This document shows positions 43,640 to 55,537 of a DNA stretch of 64,000 bases, piece by piece. The notes under the pieces are model-generated. The model searched no databases, was not told where the DNA came from, and worked only from the letters and a program-made list of their open reading frames with translations. This DNA is from Sulfuritalea sp. (GTDB lineage: Bacteria > Pseudomonadota > Gammaproteobacteria > Burkholderiales > Rhodocyclaceae), in contig NZ_JAFLDR010000018.1 in NCBI RefSeq assembly GCF_017302275.1, positions 1 through 64,000 of the forward strand, in the 5' to 3' direction. The position numbers and the translations under genes are program-made. Each line of letters starts with the position of its first letter. Position 1 is the stretch's first letter.

Positions 43640-44716
43640 TCATTTCATTCTCTCGGATTTCATGTAGCTCTTCTGCCGCTTGAACATGCCCTTGCGATAG
43701 AAGGGAAAGATCTGCAGGAAGGTGCGGAACTTCAGCCAGCGGCCGTAGAGCCCCATGGGCTCGAACAACACAACGGCAATCAGGATGATGCCGAAGATGG
43801 TGGGTTGCAGCCCGGTCTGCTGGCCCAGCCCAGGCGGAAGCCAGTCCTTGCCGATGACGATCACCTGCTGCACGATGAACCAGAAGGTCGGCCCGAAGAT
43901 CGCGCCCGGGATCGAGCCGAGGCCGCCGATCACCACCATCATCAACAGTTCGATGGACTGCAGGAAGCCGAACTGGTCGGGCGTGATGAAGCGGATCTTG
44001 TGCGCGTAGAGCGCGCCGGCGATGCCGGCCAGCGCCGCCGACAGCGCGAAGGCTACGGTCTTGTAATAGGCGAGGTTGATGCCCATGCTCTGCGCCGAGA
44101 CCTCGGAATCGCGGATGGCAACGAAGGCGCGCCCGGTCGGGCTGCGCAGCAGGTTGAGCACGCCCAGCACGCAGAGCACGGTGATGGCGGTGACCAGGTA
44201 ATAGAAGTTCCTGCCGTCGTCGAAATCGATGCCGGCGATGACCAGCTTGCCGAGCTGGAGGCCGGCGTTGCCGCCGGTGATGTGCTCGGCGCGCACCACG
44301 GCTTCCTCGATGATGAAGCCGAAGGCCAGTGTGGCGATCGCCAGGTAGATGCCCTTGACGCGCAGCGCCGGCAGGCCGACCAGGATGCCGGTGATGCCGG
44401 CGACCAGCGCCGACATGGAAAGCGAGAGCACGAAGGGCCAGCCCATGGACTGCAGCCAGGCCTCGGTATAGGCGCCCATTGCAAGAAAACCGGCATGGCC
44501 GAGCGAGACCTGTCCGGTAAAGCCCGAGAGCAGCATCAGGCCGAGGCAGACGATGGCGTAGATGCCGATGAAGCTGAATTGCGACAGCGCGTATTCGGAA
44601 AGAATGAAGGGCGCGGCGATCAGGGCCGCGGCCAGCAGGGCGTACCAGAATTTCTGGCCGCCGTGCTTGAACAGCGCGATATCCTGGGCGTAAGCCGTCT
44701 TGAATATGAAATGCAT
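43640..44716 (-). CDS. livM: LivM-type ABC transporter permease
   Basis: Inner-membrane permease of 358 aa with about ten hydrophobic segments (QFSFIGIYAIVCLGLMLLSGFTGQVSLGHAGF; GGLGSIPGAIFGPTFWF is the conserved ABC-2-type EAA-like loop of LivM). Its ATG shares a base with the livH stop (TGATG). The 187-base gap to livG is filled by a dispersed repeat. Confidence 0.92.
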   Translation of the reverse strand: MHFIFKTAYAQDIALFKHGGQKFWYALLAAALIAAPFILSEYALSQFSFIGIYAIVCLGLMLLSGFTGQVSLGHAGFLAMGAYTEAWLQSMGWPFVLSLSMSALVAGITGILVGLPALRVKGIYLAIATLAFGFIIEEAVVRAEHITGGNAGLQLGKLVIAGIDFDDGRNFYYLVTAITVLCVLGVLNLLRSPTGRAFVAIRDSEVSAQSMGINLAYYKTVAFALSAALAGIAGALYAHKIRFITPDQFGFLQSIELLMMVVIGGLGSIPGAIFGPTFWFIVQQVIVIGKDWLPPGLGQQTGLQPTIFGIILIAVVLFEPMGLYGRWLKFRTFLQIFPFYRKGMFKRQKSYMKSERMK

Positions 44717-45606
44717 CAGACCTTCTTCGTCAGGTTTTCGCCGAACAGGCCATTGGGCTTGAACACCAGCATCACCAGCACCACGACGTAGGCGGCAATG
44801 TCCTTGAAGCCCTCGGGCAGGTAAAAGCCGGCCAGGGACTCGACGATGCCGATGACGAGGCCGCCGACCAGCGCGCCGGGAATGCTGCCGAAGCCGCCGA
44901 CCACCGCCGCCGGAAAGGCCTTGAGGCCGACGAAGCCCATGTTGGCATGGACGAAGGTGATCGGCGCCAGCAGCAGGGCGGCGACGCCGCAGATCGCCGA
45001 GGACAGACCCCAGATCAGCATGTTCACGCGCCGCACCGGAATCCCCATGTAGAAGGCGGCGAGCTGGTTCTGCGAGGTCGCCTGCATGGCGATGCCCAGC
45101 CGCGTGTAGCGGAAGAAGGCGAACAGCAGCGCCACCAGGGCCACGGTGGCGACGATGATGGCGACATGTTCGAGGGATACCACAAGGCCCTTGCCGGTCT
45201 CGCCGATCCAGAACACTTCATCCTTCCAGGGCACCGGCAGGGTGTGCGTCTCGGTGCCCCAGTAGGGGATCATGGTCACCACGCCGCGCGCCAGGTAGCC
45301 GATGCCGATGGTCATCATGATCACGGTGAAGGCCGGCTGGCCGAGCAGGGGCCGCAGCACCAGGCGCTCGGTGCCCATGCCGAACAGGGTCATGACCGTG
45401 ATGGTGATGAGGAAGGCCATCCAGAAAGGCAGGCCGGCCACCGTCATCGCGGTGAGGCCGACGAAGCCGCCGATCATCATGATGTCGCCCTGGGCGAAAT
45501 TGACGGTCTCGGTCGCCTTGTAGATCAGCACGAAACCGAGCGCGATCAGTGCATAGATGCAACCGATCGCCGCTCCGCTGATGATCAGTTGCAGGAGCTG
45601 CACCAC
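44716..45606 (-). CDS. livH: LivH-type ABC transporter permease
   Basis: Inner-membrane permease of 296 aa, first gene of the transporter operon. Typical LivH segments include ISGAAIGCIYALIALGFVLIYKATETVNFAQGD and GGFGSIPGALVGGLVIGIVESL. I place the start at GTG 45606 (VVQLLQLIISG), which has GGAGGA about 10 bases upstream; an upstream in-frame extension has no family resemblance. Confidence 0.9.
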   Translation of the reverse strand: MVQLLQLIISGAAIGCIYALIALGFVLIYKATETVNFAQGDIMMIGGFVGLTAMTVAGLPFWMAFLITITVMTLFGMGTERLVLRPLLGQPAFTVIMMTIGIGYLARGVVTMIPYWGTETHTLPVPWKDEVFWIGETGKGLVVSLEHVAIIVATVALVALLFAFFRYTRLGIAMQATSQNQLAAFYMGIPVRRVNMLIWGLSSAICGVAALLLAPITFVHANMGFVGLKAFPAAVVGGFGSIPGALVGGLVIGIVESLAGFYLPEGFKDIAAYVVVLVMLVFKPNGLFGENLTKKV

Positions 45607-45704
45607 CCGATAACTCTCCTCCGGGAATACTGCTGTTGTAGCGCTCTTTCCGAGTCTGCTTGGATGCCAATTATGCATCATGCCGGAACGCGTGCGCGAT
45701 GCTC

Positions 45705-45729
45705 CGCCGTTTCCCCGGGGCCGACTTTT
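45705..45729 (+). repeat. 25-bp dispersed repeat, upstream of livH
   Basis: CGCCGTTTCC then GGGCCGACTTTT. One of two intergenic copies not next to a stop codon; it lies about 100 bases upstream of the livH start. Confidence 0.7.
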
Positions 45730-45832
45730 CTCCGTCGTGCAAGGTGCGCCGCCGCTTTCCCCTGAAAACGGCACGCGCCAGACCTGGCTGGCAGCCGACT
45801 GGTCGAATCCACTATTAATTGATACCCTGTTT

Positions 45833-45880
45833 GCGTTGCTCCGTGACCTATTCCACACCGACCGAATCCCGGAGCAACGC
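45833..45880 (+). other. Long inverted repeat in the DUF3135 leader
   Basis: Perfect 11-bp arms GCGTTGCTCCG (45833-45843) and CGGAGCAACGC (45870-45880) with a 26-base loop, about 20 bases before the ribosome site of the DUF3135 gene. Could be an RNA hairpin or an operator. The rest of the 45607-45914 gap shows no gene. Confidence 0.6.
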
Positions 45881-45914
45881 CGGCATGCAAAAATTTCCGA
45901 AAGGAGGCCTGCAA

Positions 45915-46292
45915 ATGGATACCGACTTCGATTTTCAGGATTGGGAACAACTGGCTCGGGCTTCTCCCGAGGCCTTCGAGGCTCGCCGCAAGGAAGCCAT
46001 CGAGGCCTTTCTGGCGGGATCGTCCGTCGAGCAGCGCCGTCTGGGCAGGCGCCTGCAGCGCGAGATCGATTTCGAAATTCGGCGCGCGGGTTCGCCGCAG
46101 TTGGCGTTAGCCGCGATCGCAAGAATGGTACGGGACCAGATGGCTTTCCTCTGCGAGGAACTGGTCAGCCTGAACGAATCGCTGGTCGAATTCGATGCAC
46201 TGACTCGGGCCCAGGCCGCGGTTCTGACGGCAGCGGCGACAACGGTTGTGGCAATGCCGGAGCCGCAGTCGATGGACTCGCGCGGCAGCTAG
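45915..46292 (+). CDS. DUF3135 family protein
   Basis: Protein of 125 aa, DUF3135-like (FDFQDWEQLARASPEAFEARRKEAIEAFLAGSS), helical and charged. Function unknown. ATG at 45915 has AAGGAGG at a 7-base spacing, one of the strongest ribosome sites here. Its leader holds an 11-bp inverted repeat. It converges with a rhodanese gene. Confidence 0.82.
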   Translation: MDTDFDFQDWEQLARASPEAFEARRKEAIEAFLAGSSVEQRRLGRRLQREIDFEIRRAGSPQLALAAIARMVRDQMAFLCEELVSLNESLVEFDALTRAQAAVLTAAATTVVAMPEPQSMDSRGS

Positions 46293-46340
46293 CAGGTTTG
46301 TCGCAACGGTGACGTGCGCCGGGTCATCCCGCGCGCGGCC

Positions 46341-46733
46341 TCAGCACTGTTCCCAAGGCAGTCCCTCGAACCGCCAGCCGTTCATCGAGCCACGATGGTG
46401 GTTGTCGTCGAGCTCACCTTCGAAACCGTGCAGGACGTTGTATACGGCGGAGAAGCCGGCGTCCTCGAGCGCCTTGCCCGCATCGACCGAGCGATTGCCG
46501 CTGCGGCAGATCAGCACCACCGGGCGGTCGTGGGCGTGGCCCGCATACTTTTTCACCTCGCCTACGAAGTGGGGATTGACATCCCAATCGGGACCGTCGT
46601 TCCACGAAACATGCAGCACACCGGCGGGATGGCCGACGAAGAGGAATTCCATCTCGCTGCGGCAGTCGATGAATAGCGCCTTGGGGTTGTCGTGGAGGAA
46701 CTGCGCGGTTTCTTTCGGGGTCAGATGTTCCAT
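46341..46733 (-). CDS. Rhodanese-like protein (cytoplasmic)
   Basis: Single-domain sulfurtransferase-like protein of 130 aa. The active-site loop CRSGNRS carries the catalytic cysteine, and LFIDCRSEMEFLFVGHPAGVLHV is the rhodanese N-terminal motif. No signal peptide. ATG at 46733 has AAGGAG 5 bases upstream. The sulfur donor and acceptor are unknown. Confidence 0.92.
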   Translation of the reverse strand: MEHLTPKETAQFLHDNPKALFIDCRSEMEFLFVGHPAGVLHVSWNDGPDWDVNPHFVGEVKKYAGHAHDRPVVLICRSGNRSVDAGKALEDAGFSAVYNVLHGFEGELDDNHHRGSMNGWRFEGLPWEQC

Positions 46734-46819
46734 GGGCACTCCTTGTCCGGATGTTTCGATTTTAGCCCAGCACTCCGACTGCAATGCCTGGGCGGGGCGT
46801 TGACGGTATCCTCGGCACC

Positions 46820-47320
46820 ATGAAACCCGTTTGCCTGGCACTCCCACTGCTGTTCGCAATAGGTCTAAGCGGCTGCGACGCCACACGGCTGGCAAACCTG
46901 AGGCCGGGCAGTTCGATGGCCACCGAGGTCCGCGCGCTGTTCGGCGCGCCGGCGGCGGAATGGCCTAATCCGGACGGCAGCGTGACCTGGGAATATCCGC
47001 GCGGCCCGGAGGGAACGCGCACCTGGATGCTGACGCTCGACCCGCGCTCCGTGCTGCAATCGATCGGGCAGGCGCTGACGGAAGAAAACTTCGCGCGCAT
47101 CCAACACGGCTGGCGCCCGGAGCAGGTGCGGCGCCTGCTGGGCAAGCCTTCAGGCACGGTCCGCTTCCCGCAGAAGGCCGAAGAGGTATGGGAATGGCGC
47201 ATCGCTCCGCTGGAGCCGATCAACAGCGCGTGGTTCCATGTGCACTTCGGCCCCGACGGCAGGGTGACCGGGACCTCGCGCCGCGAGGAAGCGCCGGTGG
47301 GCGGGCCCGACCAGAACTAG
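46820..47320 (+). CDS. BamE/SmpA-like lipoprotein, tandem copy 1
   Basis: Predicted lipoprotein of 166 aa. The signal peptide ends at lipobox LSGC; then come two BamE-like repeats, each with a GxxxxEVRxLFGxPxxxW-type turn (ATEVRALFGAPAAEW; PEQVRRLLGKPSGTV). Probably outer-membrane anchored. The next gene is a close paralogue. TATCCT ends 7 bases before ATG and there is no Shine-Dalgarno, so the mRNA may be leaderless. Confidence 0.82.
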   Translation: MKPVCLALPLLFAIGLSGCDATRLANLRPGSSMATEVRALFGAPAAEWPNPDGSVTWEYPRGPEGTRTWMLTLDPRSVLQSIGQALTEENFARIQHGWRPEQVRRLLGKPSGTVRFPQKAEEVWEWRIAPLEPINSAWFHVHFGPDGRVTGTSRREEAPVGGPDQN

Positions 47321-47362
47321 GCGGCGGCTGGCCCGGCCGGCGTTTGCAGGTATCATCGTCGC

Positions 47363-47851
47363 ATGAACCCGCTCACCCGCATGCTCGCCGCGCTGGCGTC
47401 CGTCCTCGGCTTTTACGGCTGCGACGCGGCACATCTGGCCGACCTCAAACCCGGCGTTTCGACGGCGCAGGAGGTGCGCGAACGCCTCGGCGCTCCGGGT
47501 GCTGAATGGCCCAACGCCGACGGCAGCGTGACCTGGGAATACACCCGCCAACCGCAGGGCACGCGCTGCTACATGCTGACGCTGAACCAGGGCGGCGTGC
47601 TGCAGAAGATCGACCAGGTGCTGACCGAAGCCAACTTCGCGCGCGTCGAAAAGGGCTGGAGCGCGGAACAGGTAAGACGTCTGCTGGGCCGGGCCGCGGG
47701 CGAAACGAAATTCCCGCTGAAACCGGAAGTGGTGCGCGAGTGGCGCGTCGAGCCGGTGACGCCGGGCAACAACGCTTTTTTCCATGTTCATTTCACCCTC
47801 GACGGCTTTGTCACCCACACCTCGCGCCGCGAGGAGCAGCCAGTCGGTTGA
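47363..47851 (+). CDS. BamE/SmpA-like lipoprotein, tandem copy 2
   Basis: Paralogue of the preceding gene (162 aa), alike along its whole length (AQEVRERLGAPGAEWPNADGSVTWEY; AEQVRRLLGRAAGET). The lipobox is weaker (FYGC). TATCAT ends 6 bases before ATG with no Shine-Dalgarno. The pair arose by tandem duplication; both keep intact frames. Confidence 0.82.
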   Translation: MNPLTRMLAALASVLGFYGCDAAHLADLKPGVSTAQEVRERLGAPGAEWPNADGSVTWEYTRQPQGTRCYMLTLNQGGVLQKIDQVLTEANFARVEKGWSAEQVRRLLGRAAGETKFPLKPEVVREWRVEPVTPGNNAFFHVHFTLDGFVTHTSRREEQPVG

Positions 47852-47909
47852 ACCTTGCGCGGCCGGCCCGGTCGGAGCCTGTCCGTTGATGAATTGCCGA
47901 AAGGATTCC

Positions 47910-48356
47910 ATGTTCCACGCCACCCAAACCCTGCGCGGTGCCTTGCTTGCCACCCTCTTCGCCTGCGCCGCCGCAGCCCAGGCCCAACCCGACCTGGCGG
48001 CACCCGACGCGGCGGCCGCGGTGGCCGCCGGCAAGATCACCCTGATCGACATCCGCACGCCGCCTGAATGGAAGGAAACCGGCGTCGCCAAGGGTGCCAA
48101 TTTGATCAACATGCTGCATCCGCAAGGCGCGCCGGGCTTCACCAATGCCCTGCTGGACAAGGTGAAAGGCGACAAGAACGCGCCGATCGCGCTGATCTGC
48201 CGCACCGGCAACCGCACCACCCAGGTCCAGCGCTACCTGCAAAGCCAAGGCTTCACGCAGGTGTACAACGTCAAGGAAGGCATGGCCGGCAGCGGAGCCG
48301 GCCCGGGCTGGCTCAAGCGCGGATTGCCGGTCGACGCCTGCTCGACGCAGTGCTGA
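47910..48356 (+). CDS. Exported rhodanese-like protein
   Basis: Periplasmic rhodanese-fold protein of 148 aa. Signal peptide about 22 residues (LLATLFACAAAAQAQP), rhodanese motif ITLIDIRTPPEWKETGVAKGA, catalytic loop CRTGNRT. ATG 47910 has AAGGA just upstream. A further in-frame ATG upstream (47889) would lengthen the signal peptide. A 25-bp repeat follows 16 bases after the stop. Confidence 0.88.
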   Translation: MFHATQTLRGALLATLFACAAAAQAQPDLAAPDAAAAVAAGKITLIDIRTPPEWKETGVAKGANLINMLHPQGAPGFTNALLDKVKGDKNAPIALICRTGNRTTQVQRYLQSQGFTQVYNVKEGMAGSGAGPGWLKRGLPVDACSTQC

Positions 48357-48372
48357 GCCACGGCGCAAGGGA

Positions 48373-48397
48373 CAAAGTCGGCGCCGGCGCCACGGCG
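48373..48397 (-). repeat. 25-bp dispersed repeat, between rhodanese and metH
   Basis: Reverse orientation (CAAAGTCGGCGCC then GGCGCCACGGCG). 16 bases after the rhodanese stop and immediately before the metH -10 hexamer. Confidence 0.85.
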
Positions 48398-48398
48398 T

Positions 48399-48404
48399 TA
48401 TAAT
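48399..48404 (+). promoter_or_regulatory. -10 element of metH
   Basis: Perfect TATAAT. It would start transcription near 48411, just before the SAH riboswitch. The -35 region falls inside the 25-bp repeat copy and does not resemble TTGACA. Confidence 0.65.
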
Positions 48405-48414
48405 CGCCCCTCGC

Positions 48415-48490
48415 TTCCGAGGAGCGCTGCAAGGTTGGCCTGCCGGCCATCACCCTAGGCTCGGAATCCGTTTTGAACGGCGCTCGCCTG
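48415..48490 (+). ncRNA. SAH riboswitch
   Basis: CTTCCGAGGAGCGCTGC at the start, AGGCTCGGAA in the middle and AACGGCGCTCGCCTGA at the end match the conserved blocks of the S-adenosylhomocysteine riboswitch. Location upstream of metH is its usual context; SAH binding raises expression of SAH-recycling genes. Confidence 0.88.
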
Positions 48491-48567
48491 ACCTTGGTTA
48501 AACCGGGGCTTCGGTGAGCCGCATTGTGAGTCGCGCTCCCCGCCCCGGTCATGGATTGGAGAGACGC

Positions 48568-52275
<3,708 letters not shown>

Positions 52276-52294
52276 CCCCATCCAGGAGCACCCC

Positions 52295-52765
52295 ATGCAG
52301 GAAAACCCGGCTTACTCAACTGAGCGGCTGAGCTTCAACGAAGCCGTTGCCTACGTGCAGCAGACCGGCAAGGCGGCCTTCGCCGCTATGCCGGTGTTCG
52401 GCGACGATGGCGACGACGAGAACGCCACGGCCGAAGGCGCCCGCATCTTCCTGCTGCTGCCCGACGAGGACGAGGGCTGGCTGCTGCGCTTCATCGCCGG
52501 GCCCTTCTTCACCTCGGCCTACGCCGCCAACGACGTGATTCCCGCCGAGGAAATCCCCGATCGCGTGCACGAGCTGCTGTTCATGCCGACGCGCTGCGAG
52601 GACGGCTGGCTTACCGACCAGTTGCAGGTTCTGCTGGGCAAGCTGACCCAGGCCGCCGGCATCGGCGAGCAGATGCCGGATTACGAGAAAATGCCGGTCA
52701 AGGGCGCCGGGCCGGAAGCCGTGTTCCCGGTGAATTTCATCGGCGGCTCGAAGAAGCCGCACTGA
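52295..52765 (+). CDS. Conserved hypothetical protein downstream of metH
   Basis: Soluble acidic protein of 156 aa (ERLSFNEAVAYVQQTGKAAFAAMPVFGDDGDDENATAEG; RIFLLLPDEDEGWLLRFIAGPFFTSAYA). No family recognised. AGGAG lies 8 bases before ATG. It starts 19 bases after metH and may be co-transcribed. A 25-bp repeat begins 7 bases after its stop. Confidence 0.75.
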   Translation: MQENPAYSTERLSFNEAVAYVQQTGKAAFAAMPVFGDDGDDENATAEGARIFLLLPDEDEGWLLRFIAGPFFTSAYAANDVIPAEEIPDRVHELLFMPTRCEDGWLTDQLQVLLGKLTQAAGIGEQMPDYEKMPVKGAGPEAVFPVNFIGGSKKPH

Positions 52766-52772
52766 GCAAAAT

Positions 52773-52797
52773 CGGCGTCCCGCCGGCACCGACTTTT
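52773..52797 (+). repeat. 25-bp dispersed repeat, between convergent genes
   Basis: CGGCGTCCCG then GCACCGACTTTT. It fills most of the 43-base gap between two convergent stops. Confidence 0.75.
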
Positions 52798-52808
52798 GGC
52801 GGCCTGGC

Positions 52809-54254
52809 CTATTGCGCCGCCGCCGCGACTTTCGCCACCTCGGCGTTGAAATTCTGCACGCCGTTCATGACCCCGGCGGCGAAGGCCTCGCGGTCGATCG
52901 TCAGCTCGTAGTTGGTCACTGAACGCTGGATGTTGCCGCCGCCGAACACGCTCAGCGCACTGCTCAGCGCATTTCCCGCCGCCGGCGAGGCATCGGTTCC
53001 GGACGAGAGGGCGCCGACTTTCTCGCTGACGTTGATAACGGGTTTCGTCGTCGCCACGCCGGGAATGCCGCGCATCATGCGCGACACCGGCTGGCCAAGC
53101 CAGGTCGCGCGGGCGCTGGCCATGTTCATGCCATGCACCACGTTGGCGGTAGCCGACACCGAGTTGTAGCCGCGGCTGCCTTCGGCCCAGGCTTGTGGCG
53201 CATGAAAGACATAGTTCGGAATGATCAGCGTGGCATCGGCGATGCGCGTCTTGCCGCCGGCAATGAATTCGCTGAACAGGCCCCCGGCGAAACCGCTCTG
53301 GAACAGCTGCTCGTCGCTCGGGGCGACGGTCAGGGTGTTCAGGCTGCCCTCGGAATCCACTTTCGGCCCGGCCTCGCGGGCGGCATTGCGGAACACGTCG
53401 CGGTCCTTGACATCGGCATAGGTCAGGACGGTATAGCCGGCACCGCGCAACTGCCCGACCAGGTTGTCAATGGCCGCCTTCGCCAGTTTTTGGGCATAGG
53501 CCTTGTCGATGCCATTCACCTTGAAATTCGCCGCGGCCCGCGCCGTGGCATTTCCCTGCTGGAAAGCGCCGGACTGCTTGGTCGCCGAGACGCGGCCCTC
53601 GGTCACCAGCGTGACGTAGGCGGTGGGTATCAACAGAGTCTTGTTCGAACTCAGCAGGACTTCTGGATTGATCGCATCGACGGCGATCGGCATCGGCGTC
53701 GCCCGTTTCCCGGCGAGGGTTTCGGCGCTGGCATCCGCTGCCGAAGGTGGCGGCGCCGATGCCGCTTGAGTCGGTGCCTGAACCGGGGCGGCGGCATTCG
53801 GCGCCTTGCCCGGCGCCGAGGGATCGCTCGCCGAGCAACCCTTGGCAAGGAAGATCTGCGTCAGATGCTCCTTGCGGGCCAGCGCCTGTTTCTCGCGCTC
53901 GGCCGCCTGCGCCGCGTTCATCTGTCCCTGCTGTTCGGCGACGTTGGCGGCGGTCTTGGTCGCCACGGTGCCGAGCAGATGCCCGGTGAGGCCGCCGATC
54001 GAACCAAACAACCCTGTGCGGCTCGCCACTTCCGCCGCGACGCCCGCGGCCTGGCCGGCCGTTGCCGTGTCCTGTCCCGAGGCCTGGGCCGCCCTGGCCT
54101 CGGCGACGATCTTGTCCATCCCCTGCAGCTCATTGTGGGCCGAGAGGCAGGTCAGGTCGTTATCGGTAATCTTGACCCGCTCTATCGGAGCCGGTGCCTG
54201 GGCGAAAACGATCGCCGAAAAAAGGGTGAGGACAGAAGCCGACAGGCCGCGCAC
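52809..54254 (-). CDS. Exported hypothetical protein
   Basis: Protein of 481 aa with a signal peptide (LSASVLTLFSAIVFAQA). An N-terminal helical Ala/Gln-rich part contains a Gly-rich hydrophobic stretch (GLFGSIGGLTGHLLGTVATKTAANVAEQQ). A Pro/Ala linker (about 155-185) leads to a C-terminal domain (KTLLIPTAYVTLVTEGRVSA; VVHGMNMASARATWLG) whose family I do not know. It has few cysteines and is probably periplasmic or surface associated. GTG 54254 has GGAG 6 bases upstream. Confidence 0.75.
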   Translation of the reverse strand: MRGLSASVLTLFSAIVFAQAPAPIERVKITDNDLTCLSAHNELQGMDKIVAEARAAQASGQDTATAGQAAGVAAEVASRTGLFGSIGGLTGHLLGTVATKTAANVAEQQGQMNAAQAAEREKQALARKEHLTQIFLAKGCSASDPSAPGKAPNAAAPVQAPTQAASAPPPSAADASAETLAGKRATPMPIAVDAINPEVLLSSNKTLLIPTAYVTLVTEGRVSATKQSGAFQQGNATARAAANFKVNGIDKAYAQKLAKAAIDNLVGQLRGAGYTVLTYADVKDRDVFRNAAREAGPKVDSEGSLNTLTVAPSDEQLFQSGFAGGLFSEFIAGGKTRIADATLIIPNYVFHAPQAWAEGSRGYNSVSATANVVHGMNMASARATWLGQPVSRMMRGIPGVATTKPVINVSEKVGALSSGTDASPAAGNALSSALSVFGGGNIQRSVTNYELTIDREAFAAGVMNGVQNFNAEVAKVAAAAQ

Positions 54255-54328
54255 GTGAATCTCCAGGTTGCTTGGGGAGCCGAGATTCTATGCAATATTC
54301 AGCCGTCTGGCATGTCTCTCCGGAAGGC

Positions 54329-54661
54329 TCAGACGCCCCAGACCACAGGCTTCTGCTTCTTCAGCGACCACTCCAGCAGTTCCAGCAACGGCACGGCGCG
54401 CTGGGTCAGGCTGACATAGGGGCGGCTGCCGCCGCCTTCGGCTTTTTCGCTTTGCGGCTGGTCTTCCGGATCGCGGCCGGCACGCTGCTGCTTGTCATCC
54501 TCGATCGCCGCCTTGAGCCGGGCGATCGCCTCCGGCAGCTGTTCGACGGTTACGATGCCTTTGTCGGTCGGCTCCTTGCCCATGAGTTTCATCATGCGCT
54601 TGGCGACATCGCCGAACATGATGACGTCGCCCGAGGCGGGGGACTGGAAGGTCACGATCAT
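54329..54661 (-). CDS. DUF1840 family protein
   Basis: Protein of 110 aa, DUF1840 (MIVTFQSPASGDVIMFGDVAKRMMKLMGK), a small betaproteobacterial family of unknown function. Its ATG overlaps the hydrolase stop (ATGA), so the two are coupled. Confidence 0.88.
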   Translation of the reverse strand: MIVTFQSPASGDVIMFGDVAKRMMKLMGKEPTDKGIVTVEQLPEAIARLKAAIEDDKQQRAGRDPEDQPQSEKAEGGGSRPYVSLTQRAVPLLELLEWSLKKQKPVVWGV

Positions 54662-55461
54662 AGTTCGCGCTCCCCGAGCCAATCGAGTATTTGCCGGGCG
54701 GGCTTTTCCCAGTCGCGTTCCAGCATCAGGCCGTGGCCCATGCCGGGAAAGATGTTGGCTTTGACGCCGTAAGTGCGGGCTGTCATCTGTACCAGCGACG
54801 CCGGAATCAGGTGATCATGTTCCGCCCCCTGCACCAGCAGTGGCGTGCGCTTCACGCTGCCTGTTCGCGGCATCGCGAACAGGGACATGTCCCAGATCGC
54901 CCGATGCGATTCGGATTGCGTTCTCTTGTAGTAGCGCTTCAGGTCGTCGACCGACACCGGCTGGGCGAACAGCGCCTCGCGCAGGGTTTCCAGCGAAGCT
55001 TTGCCGCCGCTCATCAGGCTGTTCATGTCCTGCATCATGCCCGGCTTGGAGAACATCATGCCTACTGCCGCCGCCAACAGGCCTTGTGGCGGCACGGCAC
55101 ACATCAGCACCGCGCCGGGTGCCTGGTATTTTTCAAGGTACTTCTGCACCACGAAGCCGCCCATCGAATGCCCGATGAGGACCGGCGGCGCCGGCAGCTG
55201 ATTGACGACGCTCGTTACGTCGCGCGCATAGTCGAGGATGGAAAAGCTGTCGAGCTGCTTGCGGCCCGGCGAACCGCCGTGGCCGGAGAGACTGACGGCA
55301 TAGGCCGCATAACCCGCGTCGGCGAAGAACTGCAGGAAATGTTCCTCCCAGCACCAGGCGGCGGCATATGCGCCGTGGATGAACAGCAGGGGTGTCGGCT
55401 GCGCCTTGCCCGCGGGGACGCGGACCAGCACTTCGAGGTGTTCGAAACGGGGTTGATTCAT
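54658..55461 (-). CDS. Alpha/beta hydrolase
   Basis: Hydrolase of 267 aa with LLFIHGAYAAAWCWEE (oxyanion region), nucleophile elbow GHSMGG, Asp in VQGAEHDHLIP and His in GMGHGLMLERDW. All catalytic residues are present. The substrate is unknown. First gene of a two-gene unit with DUF1840. Confidence 0.88.
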   Translation of the reverse strand: MNQPRFEHLEVLVRVPAGKAQPTPLLFIHGAYAAAWCWEEHFLQFFADAGYAAYAVSLSGHGGSPGRKQLDSFSILDYARDVTSVVNQLPAPPVLIGHSMGGFVVQKYLEKYQAPGAVLMCAVPPQGLLAAAVGMMFSKPGMMQDMNSLMSGGKASLETLREALFAQPVSVDDLKRYYKRTQSESHRAIWDMSLFAMPRTGSVKRTPLLVQGAEHDHLIPASLVQMTARTYGVKANIFPGMGHGLMLERDWEKPARQILDWLGEREL

Positions 55462-55537
55462 CGCTTGGGATCGCCCGAGGTCAGCTGGCGCGCTGGGATA
55501 TGATTGGTGTCTCCGGCAATTCTACCGCGCACCATCC

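Noticed and set aside
53004-53022. Partial 25-bp repeat match in the exported hypothetical gene
   Set aside because: Only GGCGCCGACTTT matches; the other half does not.
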